NCBI GenBank assembly: GCA_008711295.1
Contig: VUYV01000010.1
Location: forward strand, 8,762,938 to 8,826,937
Reading direction: 5' to 3'
DNA length: 64,000 nucleotides
Source of the DNA: Anarhynchus alexandrinus
Lineage: Eukaryota; Chordata; Aves; Charadriiformes; Charadriidae
Both the position numbers and the translations under genes were made by a program. The notes beneath the pieces were generated by a model. The model was given only the letters and a program-made list of their open reading frames with translations. It made no database searches and was not told the DNA's origin. Shown here piece after piece: positions 1 through 11,600 of this stretch. The first letter of the stretch is position 1, and every line of letters begins with the position of its first letter.

Positions 1-224
1 AAGCAGTGCTGGAAGATGCATAGAAGCTCAGCCCCAAACATCTGATGCTACTAAAAGCCTGCCCCGGTGGTACTGACTCCTGAATTTCCTCTCCCCAAAT
101 GCAGTGCAGCTGGATCAGCAGCCACACAGCTGTCTGGCATCGGGAACCACCCCCCACAGCTCTTCAGGGTGGAAATCCTGGATCACAGCTCGACACTGCT
201 CTGAGCAGTTTTATGTGGAGGAGC

Positions 225-234
225 TCCCCGGGGA
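225..234. promoter_or_regulatory. Perfect EBF-type palindrome TCCCCGGGGA
   Basis: Matches the EBF recognition consensus TCCCNNGGGA at all eight fixed positions. The flanking sequence is GC-richer than its surroundings. About one such match is expected by chance in 64 kb, so binding is only a possibility. Confidence 0.3.
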
Positions 235-905
235 CACGCTGCTTCTCACAGCAGCTACTCCGAGGTGGCCAGGTCCCCCCAAAGCCTTGTGAAGCTTATA
301 ATAAGAATGAGGGTTGCCAGATTCTTGCTGGTAATTATGAGTTATCCCCCATTTCATGCACAGATTTCACGCTGGAAATCCCCCTTTCCTTTGCCTCTGT
401 CCACATGGCAGGGCTTTGGGGTCGTCATCATAGACAAGGCAAGAAGAAGGAAAAGGCTCTGTCTCTGCCGTTGCCACCAACGTGTCCGCTCTGTCACAAA
501 CTTCCCGAACGCAGAGCAAACGCTCGAAGCCAGACATCCAACCAACAGCACGCTTCTCCCAGGCACAGAGACTCCTACAGCTCTGCTTAATTACAAGTGG
601 AAGATTTGCAGATATTCTTACGTGACCGATGCCACTGTAGTGGTATAGCTTCATTAAGAAGTGGGACCTTGTTGTATCACCTCCGGCATCCCCAACAGAC
701 AAACACTAACATGACAGATTTCATCTCCATCTTTGCTGACACTCCACCAGCTAACCAAAACACCAACTTTATATTCACCAAAACCCCCTTCTGTTGCATG
801 ATAAAGAGAAGTTGCAAAGTCTCATGAGCAGCTGGTAACGAACGATAAGAACACGAGGCAGGCAACCTGGGTGGAAGCTTCAGTAAAAAGTCTCCTTCCT
901 TCTCT

Positions 906-945
906 CACACCCCCGTTGACTTCAATGGGATCATTTGTGCACTGG
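906..945. repeat. Worn interspersed-repeat fragment with TTGACTTCAATGGGA core
   Basis: The core CGTTGACTTCAATGGGA (914-930) is the hallmark of a palindromic repeat I recall from bird, crocodile and turtle genomes, though I do not recall its name. Only the central part is recognisable here. The same core family recurs near 30207, 32696 and 43014. Confidence 0.4.
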
Positions 946-2696
946 GTGCTTGCTAGACCGCCGTGTTCGGTTGTGCTTGTCATCAGCCCCAGACACCAAA
1001 TCTCAGTGGCAAGGGTTGGCATTGAACCTAGAAAAATGGGGGATTAAACCAGTCTCTCCATGCCCGAACCATTTATGTTGAACTGAGCTTTTTTTTTTTT
1101 AAAAAAATAAAATAGCTTTAAGGTTTCCGGACTACCCAACAAAACTGCAGGCGACCTCAGCAGAGTCCAATGTCCTTACGTCCTTCTGACTCCAAAACCA
1201 AGACAGCAGACTCACAGCACAATGTAAACAGGCACACGCTCCAGCGAAGGGAGCGTTTCTCTTGCCATCAGCATGGTGCTGATTTTGTAATCAGTCTGGA
1301 AGTTTTATTTTTAACCGCTGCACCAAGGTTTTACAGAGACACAATTGTTCTTTTGAAACCTTCTTAATAGGGCCAATCAGTAATACTATTACTATAAACA
1401 GAGCAGAAAAGCACAGCATAATGAAACTGTACTATGAGAAACTATGAACGAAATATTCTTTCTATAAAAAGCATTTTTAATAAAACATGCAATGGCTCCA
1501 GAAACCGCTCATCATATTCAGACGCAGAAACTGGTTCTGCAATCAGTGGGTGCTCAAAACCTCCCCATCTCCTCCGGGCCCTCACAGCGCCATTATTCCC
1601 CTTTGAGAGAGCGCATCTGGCAAAGTGAAGACGGGGACTTTTCCAAGCTACTTTCACGTTGACCACATGCTTTAAAACGCTCAGAGCCTGTTCCAACGAG
1701 CAAAGTAAATGGAGATACTCCTTCAGTGACGCTTAGGTCGATGTGATGTACTACAAAGACATTTAGGTATGCTGTGCAGATTGCTGTGATTTATAAATTC
1801 AGCACCAGGATCAGAAATTCAACTGTGGATTTCCAAAATGTACATACATCCCCTGCAAACCGCCATTTCCCTAAGCACACTACCTAAAAGCTTATTTACA
1901 CAAGCGGTTATGGATGTAGCACATATGCACTAAGGTTACAGCCAACAAGTGAATGCAGATTTTTCTGATGTGCAATCATTTGAGGAAAGTCCACGGTTTC
2001 TCCTTCCTGAGGAATCTGTTGTTGAAGACCCACTTAAAAACTGAGATTGTGGTTCCTTCTATTCCTTAAAACACATAGAAAAAGCCAATTCTGCCAAACA
2101 GGGTTCTCTGCTGTGAGCAAATGTAATAGCATGGACTGGTTGGTTAAAAGGCATCAGAGAAGCCCTTTTGTCCAGTCTGTAGGCTTTTTGGAGAATGATC
2201 TAAATAAATCACACTTCCAAATTAACTTAGGGGGCAAGAAATAAACTAAAGGAGCCCATTGACATACTGACCGAGCTCTGTTTGCAAGTGAGAGGGTGCT
2301 CTTCTTCCTGAGCCCGAAGGTTTGCACTTGGTAATTAAATTAAATTAAAATTACTACAAGTAATTTTGCCCCATGAACTTTATAAACATCCAACCGCTTG
2401 ATTTAAGCATTTAAGAAACTTGTGTGTATATGGCTCAGTCCTATTCCAGTACCATTTTAACAACTTTAACCATATCTATATTTTTGTCCTGTCTTTTGCA
2501 ACTGTCTTACGGTTACCTGAACAGAATAGTCTTTGCTGCCAATTCAACATTTCTTAGGAGTTTAAAACGCGTAAAAACTTTAAAAGCATTTTTAAAACGT
2601 TTAAAAAGTATTAAAACACTTTGCAGACATACTGCAGAATTTAAATCCTTTGCTAGATTTGGTGTACCTTTCTAGGTACTTCTCTGGTCCTCCCCG

Positions 2697-2840
2697 CTGT
2701 GCCACGCGAGCGCTTCACAGTGATTAGTGAATTTTAACCTCGCAACAATGAGGCGGAGGCACAAAAACGGATTAAATGAGTTGCCCACATCCACGCCAGG
2801 AGCCTGTGGCAGAGCAGTGAGTCACAGGCAGGACAGTTGG
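2697..2840 (-). mobile_element. CORE-SINE / MIR relic
   Basis: Compared with the reverse complement of the MIR consensus, the order of recognisable words is kept: GTGCCACG, GCGCTTCACAGTGATTA, TTTTAACCTCGCAACAA, TGAGG, GGAGGCACA, TTAAATGAGTTGCCCA and GTGGCAGAGCAGTGAGTC. The stretch between the 'AACAA' and 'TGAGG' parts is deleted. This is an ancient, inactive retroposon. MIR-like SINEs are shared by amniotes, so it does not narrow the species. Confidence 0.65.
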
Positions 2841-4140
2841 ATTCACTGTGCAGTGACCTATCCATAAAAGCAATGTTTCTTGTCACAGAGTTACGATTTT
2901 TTTTTCAATTTATATTGGGAGGGGTCAAGAGAGAAATCTTATTATTTAGCACAATTGTAAAAGGGCACAGTCAGTGACCCCAAAAGTGTTTTTTTTTTTA
3001 AGTCAGTAGATTTTAAATCTGTATTTATATATAGAAGTCATCACAGATATAATCCATTTAAAAAACACCCTGTATTTGCCACTGCTGCCTTTCAAAAGGG
3101 GGAAGAGGAGAAACAGACAGAATTGTTTTGTTGTCAAGAAAAATACATCTAGCATAAAATGTTAAGGTTGCCAAGAGATGACAGTATTTGGCAGCATCCT
3201 AAAATGTTTGTCATTTTAAAAGTATTTATGCTAAGGCAGAAAATAAACTATCCAACATTTTAGTCACTTTAAGTGATTAAAACAAGTCATTAGAATTTTA
3301 GTTTAAAATATTCTTAGATAAAATTTTCCCTTACCTAACTAGCCAGTTTTCCTTCCTCACAGAAAAAAACCAAAAACCCGAGTGCAGTTTTTTGCTCTTA
3401 AAGCTTGTGTCTTAGCTCCAAGTGCTCTTGCATGATGTAGGTAAAACAAAATGTGGTAGACTTTGAATATCGTTTTCATTTTCGTTGGAAACATTTTCAA
3501 TTACTACCCTGCTGAACAGAAACAACCGGGGAAAAAAAGGTTAGGAAAACTTTAAATGCTCACCAAAAATGCAAGAACTTCTCCTTACAAAAATACAAGT
3601 AGGTGCAGTTAGTTGTCTAAGTTTATATTCTAACATGAATTTGGCACAATTTCCTGATAACAACTTTCCTTACTTCTATTTCTTGTAGCATGTTCAGAGT
3701 ATTTACAAATGCACATTTCTCATGAAGCTGGAAGTAAGTTTGGATCTATTTTTTCATTTTATAAAGACATTGATGTGTTTTTTCTGACATGCCTCATGAA
3801 CTCAGTCAATCACAAGTCTTTCTTAATGGAAACCACATGTCTGCCCAGAACTGTGTAATTACAATGCTAGGATTCTTGGCACTGCCAGGAAAAGGGGCAT
3901 TGTCAAACCAATTAGAGTTTATTTATTTACATACCATTTCTGGATGAGAATGTTCTTTCTTTTATGCTGATGCTGAGAAAATATATATTTCATCGAGTAG
4001 CTGTAATTTTCGCTAGATACTGTTACATTTTGTAGCAATTACATCTCTAGTTTTCAGTTACTTTGCACGTAAGGAAACTTTCCTTTAAACCAAACAGCTG
4101 GGAATAGCATCAGGAGTTTTATCAGCCCGGCTTTCGTTTG
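2841..4140. promoter_or_regulatory. AT-rich intron with two enhancer-like blocks
   Basis: No coding potential. Two blocks look like conserved non-coding DNA by texture, being low in CpG, dense in TAAT/ATTA and free of simple repeats: 3150-3330 (TTTATGCTAAGG, AACATTTTAGTCACTTTAAG) and 3840-3990 (GTGTAATTACAATGCTAGG, CAAACCAATTAGAG). Conservation itself was not measured. Confidence 0.3.
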
Positions 4141-5540
4141 TTTCAGATGATGAAGGAGATGTGAGGGCGGCTGTTTCCCTTCGCTCAACAGAGTCAGTAT
4201 TTCCACCCACTTCCACCCCACCACGAGCTTTTCATTGCACAAGACGCCTTATTTGTACGTTCCTCCTCCGGCAGCGATACCCTTTCTACACCCCTGCAAA
4301 GCGGTACCCGCGGGCGGCCCTGGTAACGCAGCACAGCGTGTCCCAGCGGAAAGCAGGAGCAAGGCTCCAGAAGGCGATCTGCGATGCTCTTCCGAGCTAG
4401 ATCCCTCCGGATAACATTAAAAAGAAAGTTATATGTGTCTCCGGAAAGCCGAACGCCGTGCAGCTCCGCACTGGGTCCTCCGCTGGATCACGCCTGCTGC
4501 TGTTGGAAGGTTACAAGCAACCAGAAGAGGCTGCGAGGTGGGAAATGCATTCTAGGGACACACACACACACACACACACGAAAGGGCCAGAGCCTGGGGT
4601 ACCACGGCACACCGTGACCTGCTGGGAGTTCCCTCTGCTCTTTCGCAAACACCCTTCACCGATTCAGACCTTCTCCCGTGGCCGTTGGAGGCTGCTAAAC
4701 CGAAAAGAGAGCCTTTCTGACGGCACGGGGTTTGTGCCGAATACCAGCGCAACTGCCGCATAAGCATGAAAAGGGGGACAAAGCTGCAGAAGTACCAATT
4801 ATTTATAGGAATAAAAAACAGGAGTAATGCGACGAGTTCAAACGACGAGTTTGCTGCTCGTCTTTCACTTCTCTGTGTTGTTCCTATCTGTCCGAGATGG
4901 ATCGTGTGCTCTTCTGGCTGACGCCTTTCCAGGTCTCCGCTCCCGCAGTGCCTGAACACCCAGCCGTCCCTGATGTCCCCAGCCTTTAATCCCACCCTGG
5001 GGAGCTGCAACACCCTCGCATCACCCAGGGAGCGGCAGGGACCACAAAGGGACATGCCCAGGACGCGGCAGGAGGGCTGTGGCAGGGGAGGGGGGGGTTA
5101 AACCCAGCCCCCTCGAGAGCCAGACGGGGCTGGGCCGGGCTGATTTTCAGGGCTGACCCACAGGAGCCCCCCCGAGGCTCCTCCTAACACAGAACCAGCC
5201 CTTTCTGGTTTTACACGAATCTGCTGTCTTCCATAGTCCCAAACAGCGACCCGATGTCAGCCGGGCGAGATGATCCCCTCCCGTGGCAGAGGATACCAGA
5301 GTCTGCCGTGGGAGACCATAAGGTATTTAGTAACAGAGAGATGTCGCGCTAAAACCCTCCAATCTGGACCAAGGCAGTCCCTGCTGGGATGCTCTCTGGT
5401 CACAGGAGGCACCTCCTACCCCGATGTTCTGTTATGCCTTTCCACTGAAAACGCAGAGGAAGGGAAACAGCTGTAAAAATCTCCTATTTAAAGCTCCTGA
5501 AGCTTCAGAGCCTTCTATGAAATCCCTTGTATGGGATTCT
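4141..5540. other. Intronic stretch with a CA microsatellite, no gene seen
   Basis: GC rises to about half. An (AC)11 microsatellite occupies 4558-4579. Frames on both strands (for example 4552-5055 minus) pass straight through the microsatellite, which explains their CVCVCV runs and argues against coding. Runs of G occur at 5081-5097. Confidence 0.6.
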
Positions 5541-5578
5541 TTCTTTCTTTTTTTTTTTTTTTTTTTTTTTTTAATTGN
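5541..5578. repeat. Poly-T tract ending in an N
   Basis: TTCTTTC leads into a run of about 24 T, then AATTG and a single undetermined base at 5578. No element body is recognisable beside it, so it is treated as a homopolymer and a sequencing weak point rather than a retroposon tail. Confidence 0.8.
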
Positions 5579-5954
5579 CCTTTCATGACTTCCTCATCTT
5601 TGGAAAGTTCCAAAGCATTAAAAGGAAACATTAAGTTCTGACGCCCTCCGACATTATTTTTCAGTTTAATCATTTTTCCCCATTTTCCTCCTCTTTCTCT
5701 GTGCTGAGTGAGGGTGGGAAAGAGACAATTAAGGGAAACTCAAAACTCTCAGATGTTTCAAATACGAAAAAGTTTATTAAAAGTTTTCCCACACATCGGC
5801 AGAGAAGTAGGAAAAACTGTTTTCTTATGAAATTCTCAAAGCAGAAATGACCGAAACATTCCTGGGTTTTGTATTCACCACTCCCTCCCCCATTCTTTGA
5901 GCCAGAAGTCTCCGTTTTATCTTGTGTTCATGCTTGTGTGCATGTCTGTGGGAG

Positions 5955-6085
5955 ATAGAGCCTTGCCCTGATGGTCTTACAGTTTATGGTGACCAGACAG
6001 ATGCGGGGCGAGGGCTGAAACGGCGGCACAGAGAGGGGAAATGACTTGCCCAAGGTCGTGCAGTGGGGCAATGACTCAAGCGATT
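5955..6085 (+). mobile_element. CORE-SINE-type relic
   Basis: Recognisable in order: GCCTTGCCCTGATGGTCTTACAG, a middle with GACCAGACAGATG, then GGCACAGAGAGGGGAAATGA, CTTGCCCAAGGTCGTGCAG. The pattern 'ccctg..gag-cttacag-tct ... ggcacagagaggggaagtgacttgcccaaggtcacacag' is typical of amniote MIR-type SINE copies. It is degraded and non-coding. The GC-rich frames that start nearby (6041 onward) begin inside this relic. Confidence 0.6.
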
Positions 6086-7005
6086 TCCAACAACACAGTT
6101 AAAGGCTTGAAAGAAATGGAGCTTGATTCACTGCCCCACAGCCCCAGCCCCGCGCTGCCGCGGAGAAGAGCTCGGTCCCGACAGCTCCAGAGGAGTGTGC
6201 TGTGTCAGGGCGAGTGTTTAAGCAGAAGTTGGCGTTGGTTCAGCTGGAGGGGAGGCGAGGGGGAATGGACACGAGTGTTTTCAACTACAGATCCTGAATA
6301 GGAGAGGGAGACTCCCCAGACAGGCATTTCGCGGACTATTTTAAGAGGTGACGGAGGTAACCCACGTCTTCCAGAAAGAGCGAGTGAGCATGAAGATGAG
6401 TTGACAGGTTGGGCAATGGACAAAATACTCTTTTTCTGTTATGTCACAGTTTTTGTTTCCACTGCTCTCCAGGTCCCATGACACCCAGCCACTCAGCTTT
6501 GGGGATTCACATCCCTCCATCCTCCCCGAATCGGGTGGCCCATCTCCCTCTTCCCCCAGCAAAGCGGGGCAGAAAGCCTCTCGGTACCACCAACCCTGCC
6601 CCAGGCACACAGCCCGCCAGCGGCAGGGGGACCCCAACAGCTTCTCCTTGCTGGAAGCAGATGGCCCAGAAAGAAGAGAAGGGCGAGAAAAAGGTGCCCA
6701 CAGGGAGGATTTTCTGCCTTCACAGAGAAGGGGACTCCAGGGAAAACCTGGATTATAATCCAAGTTACGTTTTCATCTCTACTCTATTTGCAAGGTGCTG
6801 CAGCATTGGTTGAGTCATCTCTTGACTACTGTTCATCACCTCTGCACCAGGAGAAAGGAAAAACCCTGCCGCCGTGCAAAGCAAAACCACGAAAACGACG
6901 CGGTAAGGACTGGATTTCAATGCTAATTTCAAATTACAAAGCACAGGAGCAACTTTCCACATGCAGTTTCTGATTCTGCTTTCTATTCCTGTCGAGCTGC
7001 AGCCA
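6086..7005. other. GC-richer intron, no gene seen
   Basis: Up to four overlapping frames on both strands (6341-6813) are present, Pro/Ser- or Gly-rich with no domain, no conserved splice sites and no codon periodicity that I can see. I take them as open by composition only. Confidence 0.6.
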
Positions 7006-7009
7006 GAGT

Positions 7010-7160
7010 TTTGCCAGTGAAAAGTGCTATAAACAGCCCTGGCCTAGCTGAAAAAAGCAATATGCCGTCAGTCTGACATCTACCTCGCTTTTCCGCTCAT
7101 TGTCAGCACTTTGATTGATGGTGTTGTTCATTAATGTGGGACGATTGTCAGCTTTTCCTG
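7010..7160. promoter_or_regulatory. Enhancer-like block with repeated ATTGTCAGC and a PBX/HOX-type site
   Basis: The nonamer ATTGTCAGC occurs twice in the same orientation (7099-7107 and 7144-7152), each containing a SOX-type ATTGT core. Between them are TGATTGATGG (7112-7121), which fits PBX-HOX binding, and a TTCATTAATG homeodomain core. A short palindrome GTCAGTCTGAC lies at 7067-7077. This density of developmental-factor motifs suggests an enhancer, but only alignment could establish it. Confidence 0.35.
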
Positions 7161-8460
7161 AATAAATATAAAAAGAAACAAAGAAATCCCCACCCTTTTC
7201 AAGCCAGAGTGAATTATTTCCTATTTTCCTTTGCTGAATTCAGGCATGTAACAGTACACTGCCCTCAAAATACACTGGAGCTTTAACCACAAAGTAGGAA
7301 ATTGGACTTCGGATAGAGGAACCAAAACTTTACTTAAGTAGTAGATACAGTAATTAAATTGTACTATTATTTATTTTCCAAAAGGAAAAAAACAATGGTA
7401 TGCCCTAAAGGCTTCTGCTTTAATACAGTACTTCAATTTTGTGCAAAAAGCTAAAAGAAATCTATTTGGTGAAGACTAAAATGACATGTGAAAAGCAGAG
7501 GCAATCACAAGCACTGCGAAAGATAGGCAGAGATTCAATTTAGTACAAGGCTGCATCTTAATTCACACTGGGGAGAAAGGGAAAAGTGATGTGAAAATTC
7601 ACGTACATTTAAAGTATTTAGAAGACGGGTACGTTTTTTTGGGGCCTTCAGTACCCCCAAAATACTCCCCATGATATCTTGTCTGCTCAGGAATCTTTGA
7701 GGCTTTGGACATCCTCATTGTCTTCTCTGTATTGCCATACACCAGCAATGAGAAGAGAAGGAAATGCCATAAAACCCATCCTAAACTCTGTCTTAACATT
7801 TGCCATTTTCACTACACATTTTACCTCCGTGAGTTTTCCTTGCACTGGCACCCTTCGCTTTCTGCTTGATGGAGTCCTTCTAATCAGGTCATTGCTTTTA
7901 TCGTTAGCAATACGGTCATTGCTCAACATCTTTTTCAAATTGTACATTGCATCAGTGTGTACGAAACACAACAACAACGATTACAAAATTGTAACTGGGT
8001 GTGGGGGGAAAAAAAAGGGGAGAGGAATGTAAATGGGTGACCAATGATTAATTCAGCAAATTATGCTTCGGCAAAGACTCGATTTAGAAGCAACATGCTA
8101 ACAATAATAATATTCTCCGCAAGTGCTACATTTGTAGAGTTGAATGGCAAATTATTTTGAATACCTCTGTAAAGAACAGGAAACTGAGACCTGTGGAAAA
8201 ACTGGCATTACGCCACCGATTGAAGATTCAATCTGACTGTAATAGAAGGTGATTATTGGGGACTAGCAGGCAGATGATGGATGATTTCCTCCTAAAATGA
8301 CAGCTCTGCTGTGTATCAGCAATCCTCATACAGCACAAATGTACAGGTCGGCTTTTGTGGCTTTTTAATTCTTACCATTGTGGGAAATGGATTTCAAACC
8401 TGTGGCGAGCTATTTCAGGCTGGCAGGGCACATTTGGATTGTTCCTGTCTTTCTCTTCCC
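7161..8460. other. AT-rich intron, no gene seen
   Basis: Long AT-rich stretch. A weak MIR-like trace (GGAAACTGAGACCTGTGG) sits near 8180-8200, but its flanks do not extend the match. The frames at 7599-8032 overlap antisense to each other and show no domain. Confidence 0.5.
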
Positions 8461-8660
8461 CCCCCTCTCCCTTNTTTCCAGCCATCTACCGCTGGCAGCC
8501 GGGGAACAAAGAGCAGAACCGCTCGGTCCCGGCTCGGGCAAGACCCCGCTCCAGCCCGGCGGGAGCACGCCTGGGAGGGCAGAGCGGGACGAGCAGAGCC
8601 TCGTGGCATCCTTCCCCACCGCTGCCCCCGCTCCTGGGTAGCCTGAAAATTAAAATACCC
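8461..8660. other. Short CpG-dense patch with an N
   Basis: A C/T-rich run with one N (8474) is followed by about 150 bp rich in CpG (GCTCGGTCCCGGCTCGGG and on). It is too short to call a CpG island with confidence. The three frames through it all carry the undetermined codon. Confidence 0.45.
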
Positions 8661-11600
8661 CCTCCAGGTATGTAATACCTTGTTTATCTTTCACCCTTAT
8701 CTGCTTTGGTGAAAAACACGCGCGCACAAAGTATAATTCATGTGCTAGAATCTGATACCCTGTGCAGGGTTTTGTTTCAAAAATACTCATTAGGGTTTCC
8801 TGGGGAGTGTGGGGCTGCGCTGGGGGGCCAGTTCGGCTGCAACACCAACCACTTTCCACGTTTCGCTGCAGAAAAGGCAGTCCAGAAACTCAAACAAGGT
8901 CAGAACAAAAAATATTTTAAGTTCCTTGTGTAAAGCTATAAGCTCCATACAACCTTTTGTTTTAAAAGACAAGCTAATCAATAACCCCATCTTTTACTGC
9001 TCTGCCCGGCCACGTACTCCATTAATGATCACGCAGCGCTTTTAGTACATCATGAAATCATACAGAGCGGTTATAGGAAAAGCTGCCTTCGAGGAGGAAA
9101 AAGTGCCATCCAACGAAATCCAGGCCTTCTAGTGCATGTCACGGTGGCCGGGTGGCTGACGACGCTCTGGCTCCCCGGTCCTCACCGTAAATTAGTATGG
9201 ACATATGTTCTGGTGTCTGTCAAGACCCAATCCTGACACTCTGCCAGTCCTGCACAAAAGGACGAGGTAATCCACACGAGCAGTAAATTTATCAATCAAA
9301 TCCTGTAAGTGTCCCTCGCTGATAACACCAGCCTTTTTCCGAATTTAACAAGAAAGCGTGATCCAGCTCGGTAGGACGTCACGGGCGTGTTCCGCCAACG
9401 AAAACGCCGCTGTCAATATTTCACAAAGTGCCTGCCATTCTCCTGCCTGCAGTCAATTGGATGCTGGGCTGCGCTTATTCACTCGCTTTTAAAGATGGGG
9501 GGTTTCTACACCGAAGACCCCCAAAAAAGCAATCACGTACAGCTGGTTAATACTGAACTTTTTTTTCAAGTAATAAAAAAATAATCATATTTTGCCCTTT
9601 ATTTAGGTCTCAGGAATGGGCAGGTAATTAATTATTAATTTTATATTTGTGTGCAATCTGCATCAATTTTTTGCTTTATAAATGCAATTAGGGACGATGG
9701 AATAAAACAAGCAGGCCAAAGATGCTGCACGACAACCGTGAATTAAAAACGACGCACTTCTGCTTCTCTGGTAGCACAGGTTGCAGGCACTAACTTTTGC
9801 AACAAAACAAAGACTATGTTCTGCTGGTCTTTGGAGTCACTGTGTTGCTTCACAAAATGATATGCCAATAGAGTAGTACCTAGTGTTTATAGTAAAGTAG
9901 AGCAAACCATTATCAGTATGCGATGTCAATTTAAATTTTACTGGAACAGAAACCTTTTGACCCCTTCCAAACTTGATCCATTACTAGGTTTATACGTGAA
10001 AGCTTAGGAGAGAATTAAATTAGAAGGAACATTGCAAGAGAACTGTATTTGCATCTATTGCACTTAAGACTGGAGATTAGTTGACCTTTGGAAAAGGGGA
10101 TTAAAGCAGTTTCACCATCAAGAGAAGACAATCTGTGTTCTTAAGGCAATCAGATTGGGAAGGGTAACAACCTCTGAAAGATGAATTGAACTGAGGAAGA
10201 ATCCATGCTAATTTGCATGGTTTACATGTCACAAATGAATTTTGCAGTGATTTCTGCAAAAGGAGTTGTACAGTATTTGAATTATTCCACGAGTCCTTCA
10301 GTGCTGGCATGTAAATGTGGAAACTGTGTCCGTTTTTACAATCTAATTTTACAATAGATTAACCTCAGAAAGGGTATCAGTAGATAGTAAAGATGCTGTG
10401 CGGTGCATACGCCTGAAACGGCAAAATGCAGTCACAAGGAAGTTTCCTCTTTTTCCATGGAGAAAAATGTCAAGAACAATAATCGCCAAATCGCAGCGTC
10501 GCAGAAGTGCCTGCTCCAAGATAATCCAGGACCCGGGAACAAATAACACCCAGACTGGAAGAGGGCCTAATACAGGGCATAAAATGAGGCTTATCACGCA
10601 GGTAGCAAGAATATCTTGAAAAATATATGAAGCTGTACACATTTGCTGACAACGTGGTCTTTTGTGAGTGATGAAGCAGAATTAAAAAAAAAAAAAGAAA
10701 AAGGTGAAATGATGTTCTCTATTAAGTGTCATTAGCACTGTGGTTATACAGAGGGAAAGCCTGTTCTTTCCCCAGGTCAGGAAGATACCTGTTAGCTTTA
10801 TTATCTATGCCATGAGATTTCACGGGAGAGCTCATCAATTAAAGCATAATCACATTCTCATTGAAAATTAATGACAAAAAACCCCATCCAAGTTGGGCTC
10901 TTCCTTACTTTCTAATAACCAGGAAAAAGGAGCAGTGAATGCGGATTTCTGACCACCTTTGTGTATCTCTGCAAAGTTTCAGCTCTTCAGACCCCAGTGC
11001 CATGGAAAAGAGTCCACAAATGCCATAGGATTGATACCATTTTCTATCAATCAACTGTATTTTAGGTTTTGGAGCATAATAGGCTCTGAAATGGCCAGTG
11101 TCAATACAGTTTCCGGGCATTCATAAGAACTAAGCAATGAGGCCGCTAAATATGATCCCATCAATGCAATAAAGCGACGTTGCACTCATCATCACACAAA
11201 TCAAGAAAGAACGGGGGTAAAGAGCGAGAGACATGCAGACCTCTTGGGAATCCTTGCTAAAATAAAATCCCCCCATTTTCAGACATAAAGACACACACAA
11301 CCAAACATGCTTAGGAAGCCATTTCCCTGCATAAAGCTCTTCGTCAGCAGGCTTTTAAGAAATGTGACAGAACTTTTCATGCTGAGTATTTATAATTTAA
11401 AGGGGTATTTTGCATTGTCTCATGCGCAGGTTGAGCTGTTCCATGCCCATAGTTACACCACCTCAAAAATAACAGCAATAATCTGGATGACAATACAATT
11501 TGCAACTTTGCATCATGGAAAAGCTACATTCCCTCTGTGAAATTTAGGTAGCTTTGTCTGAGGAAGAGAGCAGAATGTATTAGGACTATCCATCTTCTGC

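Larger units (their letters stand above)
1..2690. other. Intronic stretch, no gene seen
   Basis: Mixed composition, turning AT-rich after about 1090. Several overlapping short frames at 99-700 have no splice context, no recognisable domain and conflicting frames on both strands. A T-run/A-run junction sits at 1090-1111. Around 2560-2615 TTTAAAA-type words recur, which may act as flexible, matrix-attachment-like DNA, but this is only compositional. Confidence 0.6.

Noticed and set aside
8150..8240. Third MIR-like SINE
   Set aside because: Only GGAAACTGAGACC matches and the flanks do not follow the consensus.
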